A DNA stretch of 64,000 nucleotides. Origin: Botryosphaeria dothidea (taxonomy: Eukaryota; Ascomycota; Dothideomycetes; Botryosphaeriales; Botryosphaeriaceae). The translations under genes were made by a program, and so were the position numbers. Numbering within the stretch: the first letter of the stretch is position 1; each line of letters begins with the position of its first letter. Where the stretch lies: contig WWBZ02000073.1 in the NCBI GenBank assembly GCA_011503125.2, positions 434,001-498,000 of the forward strand, given 5' to 3'. Shown here piece after piece: positions 23,035 through 34,673 of the stretch. Below the pieces are notes generated by a model, which ran no database searches, was not told where the DNA came from, and was given only the letters and a program-made list of their open reading frames with translations.

Positions 23035-25311
23035 ATGGACTTTCTCAAGGTCCTCTCGCGCGGCACCAACGTCGCCAAAGGAGCCGCGAAGAATGCGCCT
23101 GCACTAAAGACGCCCTCGAGCGGCGCAAACTCGAACCCCCAGCTTTTCGGCCGCGAAACCACGCAAGATGAGCCTGATACCGCTCCGACGAGTCAATCCA
23201 AGACGAAAAAGCGCAAGAGAGGTCAGAACACCGTGGCGACCATCGATCTGCCCCCCGAACTCGATTTCTTCGGCGATGAAAAGCGGGAGGAGGGTCATGC
23301 AGAACCTCAGGACTCGGCCGCGAACAAGAAGCAGGAGAAGAGCAGAGGAAAGGCGGAGAAGGAGGCTGAACCCGAAGAAGCTTCTGGGGAACAACCGGTG
23401 ACGGAAGAGGAGTGCAAGCGGATACTGCGATCCCACAAGGTCAAGGTCACCCTGCTGGAGGACTACAAGGCGCAGCAGGCGGAGGAGAAATCGGCCGAAC
23501 GGAAGTCGAAGAAGCGTAAGAAGTCGAAGGAGCAAGCGCAGGAGCCACCGCAAAAGAAGGCCAAGGTGCAGCTATTCCCGCAGCCGCTCACGTCTTTCGG
23601 TCAGTTGAGGTCCCGGTTCAACATTTCCAGGAAGTTGGCGGAGAATATCGATGCGCAGGGTTACACCATGCCTACTGAGGTGCAGCTGTCAAGTTTGCCG
23701 TTGCTTTTGGAAGCTGCTGGATCTGGGAGCAATGATGTTGATCTGCTCACTGTTGCGCCGACTGGTAGCGGAAAGACGCTTGCTTTTCTAATTCCTGTTA
23801 TCGAATCACTTCTGCGCAGACGCAAGCAGGCACGGAATGAGAAGGGCGGATCCAAGGACAGCGAAGGAATCCAGGCAGTCATTCTTGCCCCTACGAAGGA
23901 ATTGGCAAGCCAGATTGCCAATGAGGGACGGAAGCTGAGTCTCAAAACTGGCATCAAGGTTTCACTCATGCGCAAGGGCATGGAGGTTTTGGAACAATCT
24001 GTGGAGGAGAGCGCAGAATCAGAGAACGACGCCACTTCTGAAGACGGAAGTGTCAGCGAAAGCGAGGGTGACTCTGCATCAGAGGAGGAAAAGAGCACCA
24101 AAAAGACGAAGAGACGCAAGAGGGGGCAATTGGTCAAGTCCGATATCCTTGTTTCCACCCCGCTTGCCCTGCTACATGCTCTTCAGGGCTCGGATAAAAA
24201 GGTAGGCTCCATCTCTTCTGTCCAGTATCTAGTCCTCGACGAGGCAGATGTGCTCCTGGATCCCCTCTTCCGCGAACAGACCCTAGACATTTGGAACGCC
24301 TGCACAAGCCCGTTCCTCCGCGTCAGCCTGTGGTCAGCCACTATGGGCTCGAGCATCGAAGAATTGTCAAAGAACACCATCATCTCCCGCTGGGCCGCAC
24401 TCGAAAACACCGCCAGCACCTCCCGCCCCAACCTCGTCCGCCTCATCGTCGGCCTCAAGGACTCCGCCGTCCCCAACATCCACCACCAGCTCACCTACGC
24501 CGCCACCGAGCAGGGCAAGCTGCTCGCCGTCCGCCAGCTCCTGCACCCCACCGGCTCCACCAAATCCGACCAGCCCTCCCTCCGCCCGCCCTTCCTCATC
24601 TTCACCCAGACCATCCCCCGCGCCCAGGCCCTCTACGCCGAGCTCCAGTACGACATCCCGCCCGAGGCCGGCGGCTCCAGCCGCATCGCGGTCCTGCACT
24701 CGAGCCTGTCGTCGTCGCTGCGCGACAACGTCATGGCGCGCTTCCGCAAGGGTGAAGTCTGGGTGCTGATCACGACGGACCTGCTGGCGCGCGGCGTCGA
24801 TTTCCGCGGCATCAACGGCGTCGTCAACTACGACGTGCCGTCGTCGGGCGCCGCGTACGTGCATCGCGTGGGCCGGACGGGGCGTGCGGGCCGTGAGGGC
24901 GGCGTCGCGGTCACGCTGTATACGGAAGAGGATGTGCCGTATATCAAGAATATTGCGAATATCATTAAGGCCAGCGAGGATTTGAGGAGGGAGAAGGGAG
25001 AGAGCGGTGTGGAGGCGACCGTGAAGCAGTGGTTGTTGGATGCGCTGCCGACGCCAAGTAAGCGCGAGAAGAAGATGTTGAAGAAGAGGGGTGTGGAGGC
25101 CAGGAGGGCAGGCGTCGAGCTAAAGGAGGGGAGGGGCAAGTGGAGGACGCAGATTAGTACGAAGCCTGGATTTGAGAGGAAGGTGGAGCATAATAGGAAG
25201 GCGGCCGTGGAGGCGAGTAGGAAGAGGAAGGAAAGCGGTGGGGGAAAGGAGCGGAAGGGGAAGGTCGAAGAGGTGGTGAGTGATGATGAATTTGGTGGAT
25301 TTGATGAGTAG
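23035..25311 (+). CDS. ROK1: DEAD-box ATP-dependent RNA helicase Rok1
   Basis: A single-exon gene of 758 aa. After a charged Lys/Glu-rich N-terminus (about 190 residues) come the helicase motifs in order: Q-motif region with TMPTEVQLSSLP, motif I APTGSGKT (near 241), APTKELASQ, motif II LDEAD (near 402), WSATM, and the C-terminal HRVGRTGRAGREG (near 610). An acidic serine-rich insertion (about 320-360) separates motifs Ia and Ib. The short N-terminal MDFLKVLSRGTN and the overall layout are those of Rok1, a nucleolar helicase needed for early pre-rRNA cleavage and 40S subunit assembly. The C-terminal 100 residues are very basic with a final acidic SDDEFGGFDE. DDX52 is the animal counterpart. 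Confidence 0.93.
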   Translation: MDFLKVLSRGTNVAKGAAKNAPALKTPSSGANSNPQLFGRETTQDEPDTAPTSQSKTKKRKRGQNTVATIDLPPELDFFGDEKREEGHAEPQDSAANKKQEKSRGKAEKEAEPEEASGEQPVTEEECKRILRSHKVKVTLLEDYKAQQAEEKSAERKSKKRKKSKEQAQEPPQKKAKVQLFPQPLTSFGQLRSRFNISRKLAENIDAQGYTMPTEVQLSSLPLLLEAAGSGSNDVDLLTVAPTGSGKTLAFLIPVIESLLRRRKQARNEKGGSKDSEGIQAVILAPTKELASQIANEGRKLSLKTGIKVSLMRKGMEVLEQSVEESAESENDATSEDGSVSESEGDSASEEEKSTKKTKRRKRGQLVKSDILVSTPLALLHALQGSDKKVGSISSVQYLVLDEADVLLDPLFREQTLDIWNACTSPFLRVSLWSATMGSSIEELSKNTIISRWAALENTASTSRPNLVRLIVGLKDSAVPNIHHQLTYAATEQGKLLAVRQLLHPTGSTKSDQPSLRPPFLIFTQTIPRAQALYAELQYDIPPEAGGSSRIAVLHSSLSSSLRDNVMARFRKGEVWVLITTDLLARGVDFRGINGVVNYDVPSSGAAYVHRVGRTGRAGREGGVAVTLYTEEDVPYIKNIANIIKASEDLRREKGESGVEATVKQWLLDALPTPSKREKKMLKKRGVEARRAGVELKEGRGKWRTQISTKPGFERKVEHNRKAAVEASRKRKESGGGKERKGKVEEVVSDDEFGGFDE

Positions 25312-26118
25312 ATGGTGAAAAGGCTGTGGAGAGTGAAGTTTAAAATAAAAGTTCATATTGATAATTCAAAAGAGGGTGAACAGCATCACGCCGTTCAGGT
25401 CTACGCGAACATCTGTGTGCTAACTAGATCCCGTAATTTGCCATCATTCCCAAAACGCATTTGATTTCTTTTCATGAGCACATCGGCACTTTTCCCTTTA
25501 CATTTCTAGAAACCATCCGGCATCTGTAGAAAACAGGGGCTGTGGTTCCTTGTTCTTTCTGGTAGTCAATCTAGCAACAGCGGTTGAGAAATGCCACATA
25601 CAGAGGCTGAAATGCAGCCTGAAGCTTGTGAGGTCGATTGCCAATATGACGCAACAACGCATGCGAATGCTCTTCCAATCTGGGGGCGAAATTCTAGGCG
25701 TAGACATACAGAATGAGCAACATGAAGAACCCTTCAACCATCCGTGAGGGGAGATGGGGCATCCACGTGTCGCTGCGATATCATGGAAGCCGCCTTTTTC
25801 AGCTGTGAGCTGCCACGCATTGCCGACGTATTTTTGGAACTGAGATGCGATTGGCACCTGCGTGCATATTGTGCTGGTAGCTCAGTCTCAAGTGGACAGC
25901 CTCGTCGGACCCATGTTGGAGAGTATTTTTTTTTTTTCAGCGCAGCTTTCCAGGATGCCCACGCATGCACTTCGCCTGCATGAAAAGTCACACCGCTATT
26001 AGAGAGCCGCTTCAGGCTTTCCTCCTCGCTTCCCTCCCCTCCTCTCCCCTACTTCTCTTAACTGTATACCTGCAAGCTTGTCTACTGGCTTTGAGAGCTG
26101 TATCATATTGCCCTCGAG
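25312..26118. other. Intergenic region between ROK1 and the STAND/ubiquitin-like gene
   Basis: About 0.8 kb. A 119-codon minus-strand open frame (25498-25857) has no recognisable domain and was not accepted as a gene. The T/C-rich stretch just before 26119 is typical promoter/leader sequence for the downstream gene. Confidence 0.45.
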
Positions 26119-27580
26119 ATGTCCTTCGGCTTTTCCGTTGGTGATTTCTTCGCCATCAGCCGCCTAGTCGCCGACATTGTCAACAGCCTTAATGATGCTA
26201 GTGGCGCACGTCCTGAATTCCGAGGGCTGTTGAAAGAGCTTCATATTCTCCAAGAACTTCTGCTTCGCCTCGAAAACTTCCAGAGCTCATCTCAATCGCA
26301 CAGCCCAAACATGCACCCGATCGAATTCGCGGCGCTGAGCTGTCGTATCCCGCTTGAGGAGTTCTTAAACAAGATGGGAAAACATTCAAACGGCCTGGTG
26401 GAAGGAGCGCGGGTGAGTTCTTTCCGGGGTGGTCTTGATAAGCTGAAATGGTCTTTCGGAACGGGGCAGAAGGAGACAGTGGCGAAACTACAAAACTACC
26501 TCAGTGTGCACATGAGCACAATCGGGGTTCTCCTTCTCGAGGACGGTACGCAGACGGCAAGTTTGACTATGGAAAAATTGGACGATGCGCACCATCAACT
26601 CGAGGAAGTACGGCAGGCGGTCACGGACACTGGTGACAATGTTGCGGATCAGCGAGCGGCCGTTCGTGAGGTGCACAGTATGCTTTCGAGAATTTTCAAT
26701 GTCTTCGGCGGAGATGCACTGTCTGGATGGAACGCTTTGGCGGAGAAAGTGTCCAGCATCTCGTAAGTAGTTTGCCGAGAGTCTTCAACATTTCTGCCAA
26801 CGCTGAGAGAGTATATTAGCGCTACAGTCTTGAAGGTTTATGAGGCTGTTCTGGACATAAAGGCCGCGATCGACCTCCGCTGGTCGCGATCGCTGGTTCT
26901 GGAAGACGCTCTGGGGGAAACATTCCCTGTACCGGTAGAGTACAACTTCCACATGCTTCAAGCCGTCATTGTCGCCCGGTTCAAGACTCTTCCCGGCTCG
27001 CGCGATGTTGCACTTGGCAATTATGAGCTCTTCAAGACTGAGGACAGTTCCATGCATGCCCGGACCGGTGGTGTGCTTCCATGAACACGACACCTACCGA
27101 TGCATCAGAAGGAAAATGGATTTGGTGGGTGCTCGTCTGCCATCCTGAATTACCTGAATGCTAATTTTGAAAAGTCTCGAATGTGGAACTCCGTTCGCAG
27201 CGCGGATCGATATAGTCGAGTCGAGCAAGGTCATGTCATTCCCAAGACCGAGACCAAGACCAAGACCAAGGCCGGGGCTCTTGCCGAATATAGCAAGAAC
27301 AGGAGATACTGAGCCTGAGCATGACACTTCTTTTGCAGTGCGAATCGAGACGGATGAGGAGAGAGAGGTTCTATCATCATTGGAGTCTAAGCGAAGTGCA
27401 CCTTCTCTTGAAAACCCAAATACCACAAGTTCGATCGAATGGATATGGAGCACATCGCACGGGATGTACTACCGCCTCGACTATGCCACAGGTAAGATAT
27501 TCAATTATCATCTCAATAATGGACTCTAACAAGAACAAGGGACGACCAGATATGTATTCGAGGATGGTACTGTACGTTAA
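26119..27580 (+). CDS. Fungal STAND N-terminal-like helical domain plus ubiquitin-like domain protein
   Basis: Proposed exons are 26119-26762, 26820-27067, 27201-27491 and 27540-27580 (407 aa). The first (gtaagt) and last (48 nt, CTAAC branch) introns are well supported; the middle one (27068-27200) is a best guess. If it is not used, the protein ends at 27084 (302 aa). The opening MSFGFSVGDFFAISRLV and the following helices match the N-terminal domain found on many fungal NLR/STAND and ankyrin proteins. Residues 217-290 (LEDALGETFPVPVEY...NYELFK) match the ubiquitin-like domain often paired with it. A PRPRPR repeat of a hexanucleotide and a Trp/Tyr C-terminal motif (EWIWSTSHGMYYRL) close the longer model. 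No NACHT or HET domain is present. Function is unknown; it converges on het-C. Confidence 0.6.
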
Positions 27581-27989
27581 GGAACTTCGGTAAGGTATGG
27601 CGAAGGTATGTGACATTCAAGCTATGTACTGTGATGTTGCAAGGAGATAGTTTTGCATAAAAGGTTCTTGAATGCTATGTGGTTTCTCCAAAAGGCAACC
27701 CTGCCCTGTTAGGCTCCGTTGCCGGAGCTGTGACTTCGAAATCATGCACCATGATGGTCCCCAGCCCCTCACCTATCTTTCCCGAACTTCTCACGCACAA
27801 AAACACTTTCGAATTCACGCATGCAGTTGAGCAAATCCACTCATTCACTCATGCCAATCACGCTCAGCATCATGGAACACACAATGTGCCAATCATTCTT
27901 CATTGCACTCATAACACGTCCATCCCATCTACCTAAGTAGGCCTACTCCTTCATCCAGGGAATCCAAGCAATTTGACCCAGAGGGGCAT

Positions 27990-30900
27990 CTAATAGCCAC
28001 CACCGTATCCACCGCCGCCATAGCCCTCACCGCGACGCGGACGACCGTACTCATCCTCATCGCCGCCGAAGCCACCAGGCATGCGATCGCCACCACCATA
28101 CTCCTCACGAGGCGGGTGCTGTCCGTAGCCACCCTGACCGTAGCCACTGTTGCCGCCGCCGTAGCCGCTCGAATATTCCGAGCTGCCACCGCCATAGCCA
28201 CCGCCGGAGCTGTACTCAGAGCGGCCACCCTGGTAGCCCGAGCTGCCGCCATAACCGCCGCCGGAGCTGTACTCGGAGCGGTCGCCTCCATAGCCGGAGC
28301 TGGTATTTTCGGACGAACGGCCGTAACCGCTCTCCTGGCCATAGCCGCTACCGCCACCATAGCCGCCACCGCCGCCACCGCCGTAGCGCTCACGAGAGCC
28401 GGAACGACGGCGAGAACCCGAGCGACGACGCTCACCGGAACGGCGACGCTCACGGGAGCCAGAACGGCGGCGAGAACCCGAGCGACGACGCTCGCCGTAC
28501 TCGTTCGAACCGCGACGTTCGCGTGAGCCGGAACGGCGCCTGTGTTTTTTGCTGTCGTCAGAATCATCATCGTCATTGGAATCGTATTTGCCGCCGTGCT
28601 CCTTTTTGTGACGCTTCTTCTCCTCCTTCTCGCGGCGCTTCTTCTCCTTCTTGCGGCGCTTCTCCTCATCCGAGTCTTCATTGTCGGAGCGGCGACCATG
28701 GTGCCTGATTATGCGTCGGCGGGAGGAACTGAAAGAAAAGGATAGAAAAAGAGATAAGGGAAAGTGTTGCTTACCTGGACTCAGACGAGTATTGCTCGCC
28801 TCCGCCACCGTATCCTTCGGTGCGCTGTCTGGTCTCATAGGAGCCGCTGGAATATTCATAGCGCTCCTCGGTGCGCCTCTCGTAGCCACCAGAGCCGTAG
28901 CTACGCTCCTCAGAGCTAGCTTGCATGCCGTAGCTGGAACCGCCTTGGTTTCCATAGCGCGAGAATTCCTCACGTTGGCCACTGCCATCGCCGTATTCGG
29001 TGCGGCGGTACTCAGACTGGCCCTGGCGATCACGTTGGCTGTAGGACTCGTTGTAAGATCCGTCGTTACCGCGACCAGATGAATGGTAAGCATCGTCGAC
29101 CTCACTCTCCTTTTTCTCGCCCTCCATGACGTTGCTGAGGGTGTTTCCAACGATGCCGCCCAGCATGCCACCGAGAACACCGCCACCGACGGCTTCGCTA
29201 ACGCCCTGGCCGATGTTGCTGGCGACCTTGTTCTGTCCACCGGAGCTACCACCACCGCTACCGCCACCGACCTTGGCCATGCCGAGGGGCTTGCCGCAGC
29301 CGTGGCCACTGTCGTGCACGCCCTCCTTGTGGTTGCGGCCATTCTCAACACCATCACGCGACAGCTTGTCACGGAGGTCATCGCGCTCGCGGTCGCTCTT
29401 CTCCTCCCACCACTGCTGAACGACGCGGAACATCTGCTGGCGACCATCGCTGGCACCGTCGCGACCGTGCTCGCGCTGAGCAGGGTGGTGGAAGACACCA
29501 GTGATAATACGGTCGAGGGTACGGTCAACGTCGACGCCCTCGTCATCCCAGGCTTCAACGATCTGAGGAACAACCCACTTGAGCACCTGGGAGGCGATCT
29601 TACCAGCAGGCTCGTTCAGGATGTTGCTGAAGTGGTCCTTGGACAGCATAGAGTGGGTGGGGTCAGAGCTGTCATCGTCATTGAAGACGATGTGCTGCTT
29701 GTCAACAGAGGACTGGATAACCTCAGAGGAACCAGTCTCGAGCTCAGACTTGACCTGCTTTAGGAGAGGGAGGATGAAAGGAGCGATGAGGGAGAAAACG
29801 AAGATGTTGATCTGGTTCTGGAACTCCTCAATGAGGTCGGGCAAAACAGGGATCTTGTCAATGGCCTCAGAAATGTTCTGCATGATCTCATCGTGGAACT
29901 CGATGATGGGGTAGATCTGGCGACGGATCTGCTCGGCCTGCTCGACGAAAGCCTCAGGCTCCTTAGGATTGATGTCCATGTTCTCCATCTGCGCAGCAGT
30001 GGCGTTGGCCTCCAGCTCGTCAGCCTTGCCAGCCTCATCTTTGCCGCCGAAGATGCCATCGGGGAGTTTGTTCAGGAGGTCCTTGACCATGCTCTTAGCC
30101 TCGTGGTTTTGCTGGGCATCGCTAATGGTGCCCTCGAGCTCCTGAATCTCGGACTGGGTGGTCTTGTCGTTAACCTCACCCATGACCGAGTGCAAGAAAT
30201 CGACACCACCGAAAGTACCGGTAACGATGGGGTAGACGGGACGGTCCACACCCTCGATCTGAACCTCAGCGTTGCGGCCGACGTGGGGGAAAACATCACG
30301 CTCGCCGAGTTCGCGAAGGACAAGCTCGGTGAAGTTAGAGTGGGCAGAGTAGTCTGAGAGCCGAATCAGTAAGCTGTGCGCAATTCAGCAGAATTCGAAT
30401 ATACATACCCTCAAGACAGTGGCAGCCAGTACCAAGAAGTCTCAGAGCCTCGTACAAATCGGCCTTGTTTCCACCATCGTTGTAACGGCGGGCAAGCTCG
30501 ATGGAGCGCCTGAAGAGCTTGCGAACCAGACCAGCAGAGGTTTCGATGCCAGCGTCCTCGTTGGCAATGTAGTTCTTCAGACCAGTGCGCTCATCGATGG
30601 CCAGCTCGGTCCGCTCGTCAACCGGGCCACGGAGACGCCTGTCATACTCGCGTGCATCCAGGTTATCCGCGTAGTCCTTGGGGTTGTCAATGTGCTCTTC
30701 GGGGCTACATGGCTTGTCAGCGGGAGTCAACGCGCGGGATGAGCTCTAGAACTCACCGGTAGCAGCCGAGACGGTCGCGGGTGACCTCAAACTCGCCAGT
30801 GCCGTAGCCAAAGGTCATGAAACCGAGGATCCAGAGCAGGAGCCTGATAGCCTCAGAGCTAACCATCTTGAGAGCTCCGACCTGTGCGTCAAGCAAAGTT

Positions 30901-31223
30901 AGCGGGATAAGCTTTCATCATGCAGCTTGCCGCGTGCTGGCTCGAGATTGACTTACATCGACAGCCTGGGAGTAATCGCGAAGCCAATTGCCAAAGTAGA
31001 CGCGCTTGACGTCCATCTTGGAGAACTTCTTTCCGTTGCCGGCACGGCCCATCAAGAGGGCAAGCAGAGTGTCTTCGATGTCGCCATGGCGCCAGTTCTG
31101 ACCCTCGATCTTGGCCGTGGAGGCGATGTTGCCAGCTCCAAAGGCATGCGTGGGGCGCGCCAGAAGGACGAGCAGCAGCAAGCAGGAGAGGAGGAAGAGA
31201 GGGGAGAGCCGAAGGGTCGGCAT
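27990..31223 (-). CDS. hetC: HET-C heterokaryon incompatibility family protein
   Basis: Five exons (31223-30957, 30881-30757, 30704-30409, 30353-28775, 28728-27990) give 1001 aa, close to the Neurospora HET-C size. The start at 31223 gives a clear signal peptide (basic start, then LFLLSCLLLLVLLARP, cleavage after about THA). The conserved core follows (FGAGNIASTAKIEG, NWLRDYSQAVDV, FGYGTGEFEVT, GCHCLEDYSAHSNFTELVL). A hydrophobic stretch lies at INIFVFSLIAPFILPLL. The C-terminus is low complexity: Ser/Tyr/Gly/Arg, then Lys/Glu and RRRSGSR repeats, then Gly/Tyr/Ser repeats. In Neurospora, allelic differences in HET-C trigger vegetative incompatibility; in Aspergillus a relative (TinC) interacts with NIMA. 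The family also has conserved non-incompatibility roles, so allorecognition here is not assured. The last intron (46 nt) has a second in-frame acceptor 24 nt downstream. Confidence 0.9.
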
Positions 31224-32004
31224 GGTGGGCACAGTGGAAGCGTCAATTCAGCGCTAGTGGATAGGTAGAATGTGCTTGTGGTGATGGTCGGGGAGGGTTG
31301 GATAGAGGGAAGAGGGAGGGGTTGAAGAGGATGAGCTTGTGGGAAGGTCAGGTTGCCAGCGTAAACAGCTGAAGGAGGGGCAGGTGAAGGTCGGATCGGC
31401 TTGAGACCGCTGCCTCGCGCCGCCAAGCTGAGCTGTTGCTTGGCACACGTAAATTCTCCATGCTTGTTCGCGAAGTCCAACGACCCTGCGTGCAACCGGC
31501 ACGCCTGGCTAGGACCGCATCCTCGCTCATATTTTCACATACCTGCAAACACGTCACCGGCGCGACCAGAGGAACGCGCCTGCTGCCCTCACTGTGCCTG
31601 TTCCTGTGCCGCCGGACCCTTATTACATGGAGTTGGTCGCTCCCCTCGGTCGTGCCCCGCGTCGCAGCTAGTGGTCGCACAGCTAGCGCGACGCGTTTTG
31701 CAGCAGGGGTGCGAGCCAGAACACTCTCACACAAGTCATCGGCCTGCGCCATCAGCGCCATGATCACCGCATACCGGTCACGGATATTCGGCAGCAGACC
31801 GCGCGCCTCACCAGCACATCCACAGCGCTTTTGGGCGACTTTGCCAGCTTTTTTACCTGATCTAAATATGTCTCTCGCTGGCATTGGTTGAGTACGCCTC
31901 GGCGCGAAGATTTTGAAACAAGAGCGACACGTTCGCCCCCGGTGCTCCACAACGCGCCCACCCCTGCTCAGCTGCGTGATACGAGCTGGCTGGATGTGCC
32001 TCTC
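31224..32004. other. Intergenic region upstream of het-C
   Basis: About 0.8 kb between the het-C start and the stop of the Clr5-domain gene. A 200-codon minus-strand open frame (31348-31950) has no recognisable domain and an Arg-rich shadow-like composition, so it is not annotated. The stretch adjacent to 31223 is the het-C promoter and leader. Confidence 0.45.
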
Positions 32005-34087
32005 TCACGCCAGCTGCACCGCAAACGTAACCTTCCCTGCCGACATGTGCGCCAGATACCCTCCCAGTTCCTCATTGTCGTCAATCGGGTAATTCACCTC
32101 CTTGAAGTCCTGCCCTTTGACCACTCCCTCGATCCGCACCACGCTCGACCCTGGATGCGCCCTTGTTGCCAACGCCCGCAGCTCCTCCATCGTGCCTGAG
32201 GTCAGTGCTCCCAGCCATAGCCGAGGGTCCGATTGGATCTGTGAGTGCGGGTGCAGTCTGAAGTACACCGGTATTGGAGTCGGAGACGGATCCGGATAAG
32301 CCGGAGCGTAGTTATACTCTCGTGCATGCTGTTGATGCTGTCCAGAGCCCATACCCGAGTACTCGTGTTGCTGATGCATCGCCTGGCTATTGTTGTACAG
32401 CGGGCTTTCCTGGTGTTGTCCTGCCAGGTCGTTCGCCGCTAAGAGAAGCGACGGGTCGATCTGGAGATCGGTAGCACTGGTCACTTCGGGGACTGCGGAT
32501 GTGGTCGGTGTGGGCGTGGTAGGCGCATAGGCCGTCGGAGTTGACTTCATCGGACTGGTATGGGCACTTTGAGATCTGAGACTGCTTCCTGCAGGTGTCT
32601 GCATCGCACGCGGTGGCGCGGGTCCTGGTCCTGGTCCGGTGTTGACCTGCTTCTTCCGCGAAGGATCACGCTTTGTCTGATCATCTCGAAGACGCTTCAT
32701 GACATCGCGACACAGCACTTCCAGAGCCTTGAGTCGTTTCTGATGCTGCGGGTCCGCGTCACCCGGCGCAAGGATTCGCTGCAAGATTGCCGAACCCGCC
32801 ATCCATCGCTCCTTGAGCTCCTGCCAATGCTCATCTCCCGTCTCTAGTTTGCTAGTGATGCGGTCAGCTCTGAGAATGTCGTAGAATTCGCCCCGGATCT
32901 GCCTGCTCTCTTCAGGATTGACTCCGACAATGTTCTTTGCTTCAGCAATCGTCATCCGGCGTTCCATGGTTCGCATCCGCTTCGTAACGTCGGTGCAAAT
33001 GACATCCAGTGAGAGGGCCTTTTGACCATCAGGCTTATCAGCTGGGTCTTCGGCGAACTGTTCCTGAAGGTGCTCGTTCTCGGCGATTAAGCGGTCTTTG
33101 ACCTGCTGCCACTTGTCGGGACCGGCAATGGTCTTCTTGATGACGCCCTCTTCTTCGCATATTGTCTGGAACTGATCACGTAGCTGGCGGTACATTTCAT
33201 TGTCCAGGTTCAAATAAGCCTTGCTTTCGTCAATAGTCGTCTCAGAAGGAAAGCGTGGTGGGCCTGCAGGGTCGGCGGGTAGTCCCGCATATCCGCGCAT
33301 CCTTCGTCGGCGTTTTCGGCTACGCCATCGCTCGTCGCTCTCTTGCTGCAGCTTTTCCAGACGTTCTTTTCTTTTGCGCAGAGTTTCCGGGTCAGGTTCC
33401 GGCGAGGATTCCCTCAGAGCTGGGCCGGGCGTGTGTGGACTTTCGACTGGTACACTCGAATGTTCCTCCTTCCTCACAGTCAGTACGCGGCGTTCAAAAG
33501 GTGGAATCTACTTACGGCAATGGCTTGTTGCAATTCGCTGACAAAAGCCTCCGTATACTCTTCGGCGGTCTGTGCTATGGCAGCAGTGGTCGTTGCTCCC
33601 TTCATGCCATTCGGCACTCTTAGGAGCCACCTGTTCTTTGCTCGAACACGCATGAGCTCCCGCTCCTTGATATCGAAGCCTTCATCGTTCAAGGTCTGCA
33701 GCATGTCTCTCTGGTTTGTATTCTTCTCCCATAGCTCCTTGACGCGGGCAACAAGGGCGGGATTTTTGTGCGCAGGATTCTGCTTGCTCGGAAAGTCCCA
33801 CCGCTGAGGTGCCCGTCAGCGAACGATCTATGATGGACGCATCGGAGGAACAAACCTTGAATTGTGTCTGAAAGGCGCGTTTACTGCTGGTAAGTCAGTC
33901 CTGGCGCTTCGTGTCTGAGTCGGCATCCGTAGAGTACGGCGGACCGTTGAAACAGCACAAAATCGACGACAAACCTCGGTGTGAAATCCCTCTGCTTCCA
34001 GTAGTCCATCACCTCGTCCAAAGGTTTCTTCTCCTCAACATACATGCGGTAGCACTCGACCTCCTTATCTTCCCAGTCGTACACCAT
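32005..34087 (-). CDS. Clr5-domain protein with tandem internal repeat
   Basis: Four exons (34087-33975, 33883-33856, 33803-33516, 33468-32005) give 630 aa; exon 2 is a 28-nt micro-exon. The N-terminus (WEDKEVECYRMYVEEKKPL, DYWKQRDFTP, then SKRAFQTQFKRWDFPSKQ assembled over two splices) is the Clr5 domain, a small helical, probably DNA-binding module named after a fission yeast silencing factor. A Lys/Arg-rich putative nuclear signal (RKRRRRMRG) follows. Two diverged copies of an all-helical unit of about 75-80 residues come next, each with a WQQVKDR/WQELKER core and ending in VTKRMR/VMKRLRD. The Pro/Gln/His-rich middle is disordered; a conserved-looking C-terminal segment (RLWLGALTSGTMEELRALA onwards) ends the protein. 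Likely a nuclear regulator; targets unknown. The last acceptor is inferred from frame. Confidence 0.78.
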
Positions 34088-34459
34088 TTTGACGCGACGC
34101 TGTGGGTTTCGCGAATGTGGTGGGCGAAAAGTGCGCTGTTGGTGCGTTGGCTCGACCTGGCGTTGCGGTCGGCGGATCGACGCGCTAGCTCTCCTCAACG
34201 TCGGACTCAGTCACGTGCTCAAAACAAAAATAAGGCAAACGCGCAGGTAAGCACAATTTGGTGCAGGCCAAGAAACAGTTGAATATCGAGATGTCTTGTG
34301 TGCAACCACCCTCCTGGCTCAGCCACCGCCATTATTGGCCCGTCCTGATTGTGATACCGCGGACCTATCAGACATACCACAGAACTAATATCAGCATCGC
34401 ACGGGATAATGCAACCTGAAACCAGACAATCTAATGAAGAGGACGCCAACGCCAACTGT

Positions 34460-34673
34460 ACAGTGGGGTATTGCAGCCGATGGTTGGCGGCGTTGGCCTC
34501 TAGAAAGCATGACTTCGTAGGGGGTGGAAGCATCTGTCTGGATGGGGCTGTTTCTAAAAATGCAATACACCCCCGTCCGGACGAATGCTAACACTCCCCA
34601 TAACACTTCCATTGATGACCTTCTTTGGTAGAATCACATTTGGCACTAACAGTCGGCTACGATGCCCCTCTGT
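34460..34673. mobile_element. Foldback (MITE-like) element, copy 1
   Basis: An imperfect inverted repeat of about 214 bp. The left end reads ACAGTGGGGTATTGCAGCCG and the reverse complement of the right end reads ACAGAGGGGCATCGTAGCCG; arms converge on GTGGAAGCAT / GTGTTAGCATTCGTCCGGAC near the centre. Two further diverged copies lie near 46.6 and 51.8 kb. It has no coding capacity. It sits between the Clr5-domain gene and the dynein light chain gene. Confidence 0.7.

Noticed and set aside
25498..25857. A 119-codon minus-strand open frame between ROK1 and the STAND-type gene
   Set aside because: Composition is unlike the neighbours and no domain is visible; kept as intergenic.
31348..31950. 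A 200-codon minus-strand open frame upstream of het-C
   Set aside because: No domain, Arg-rich, overlapped by open frames on the other strand; more likely promoter DNA.
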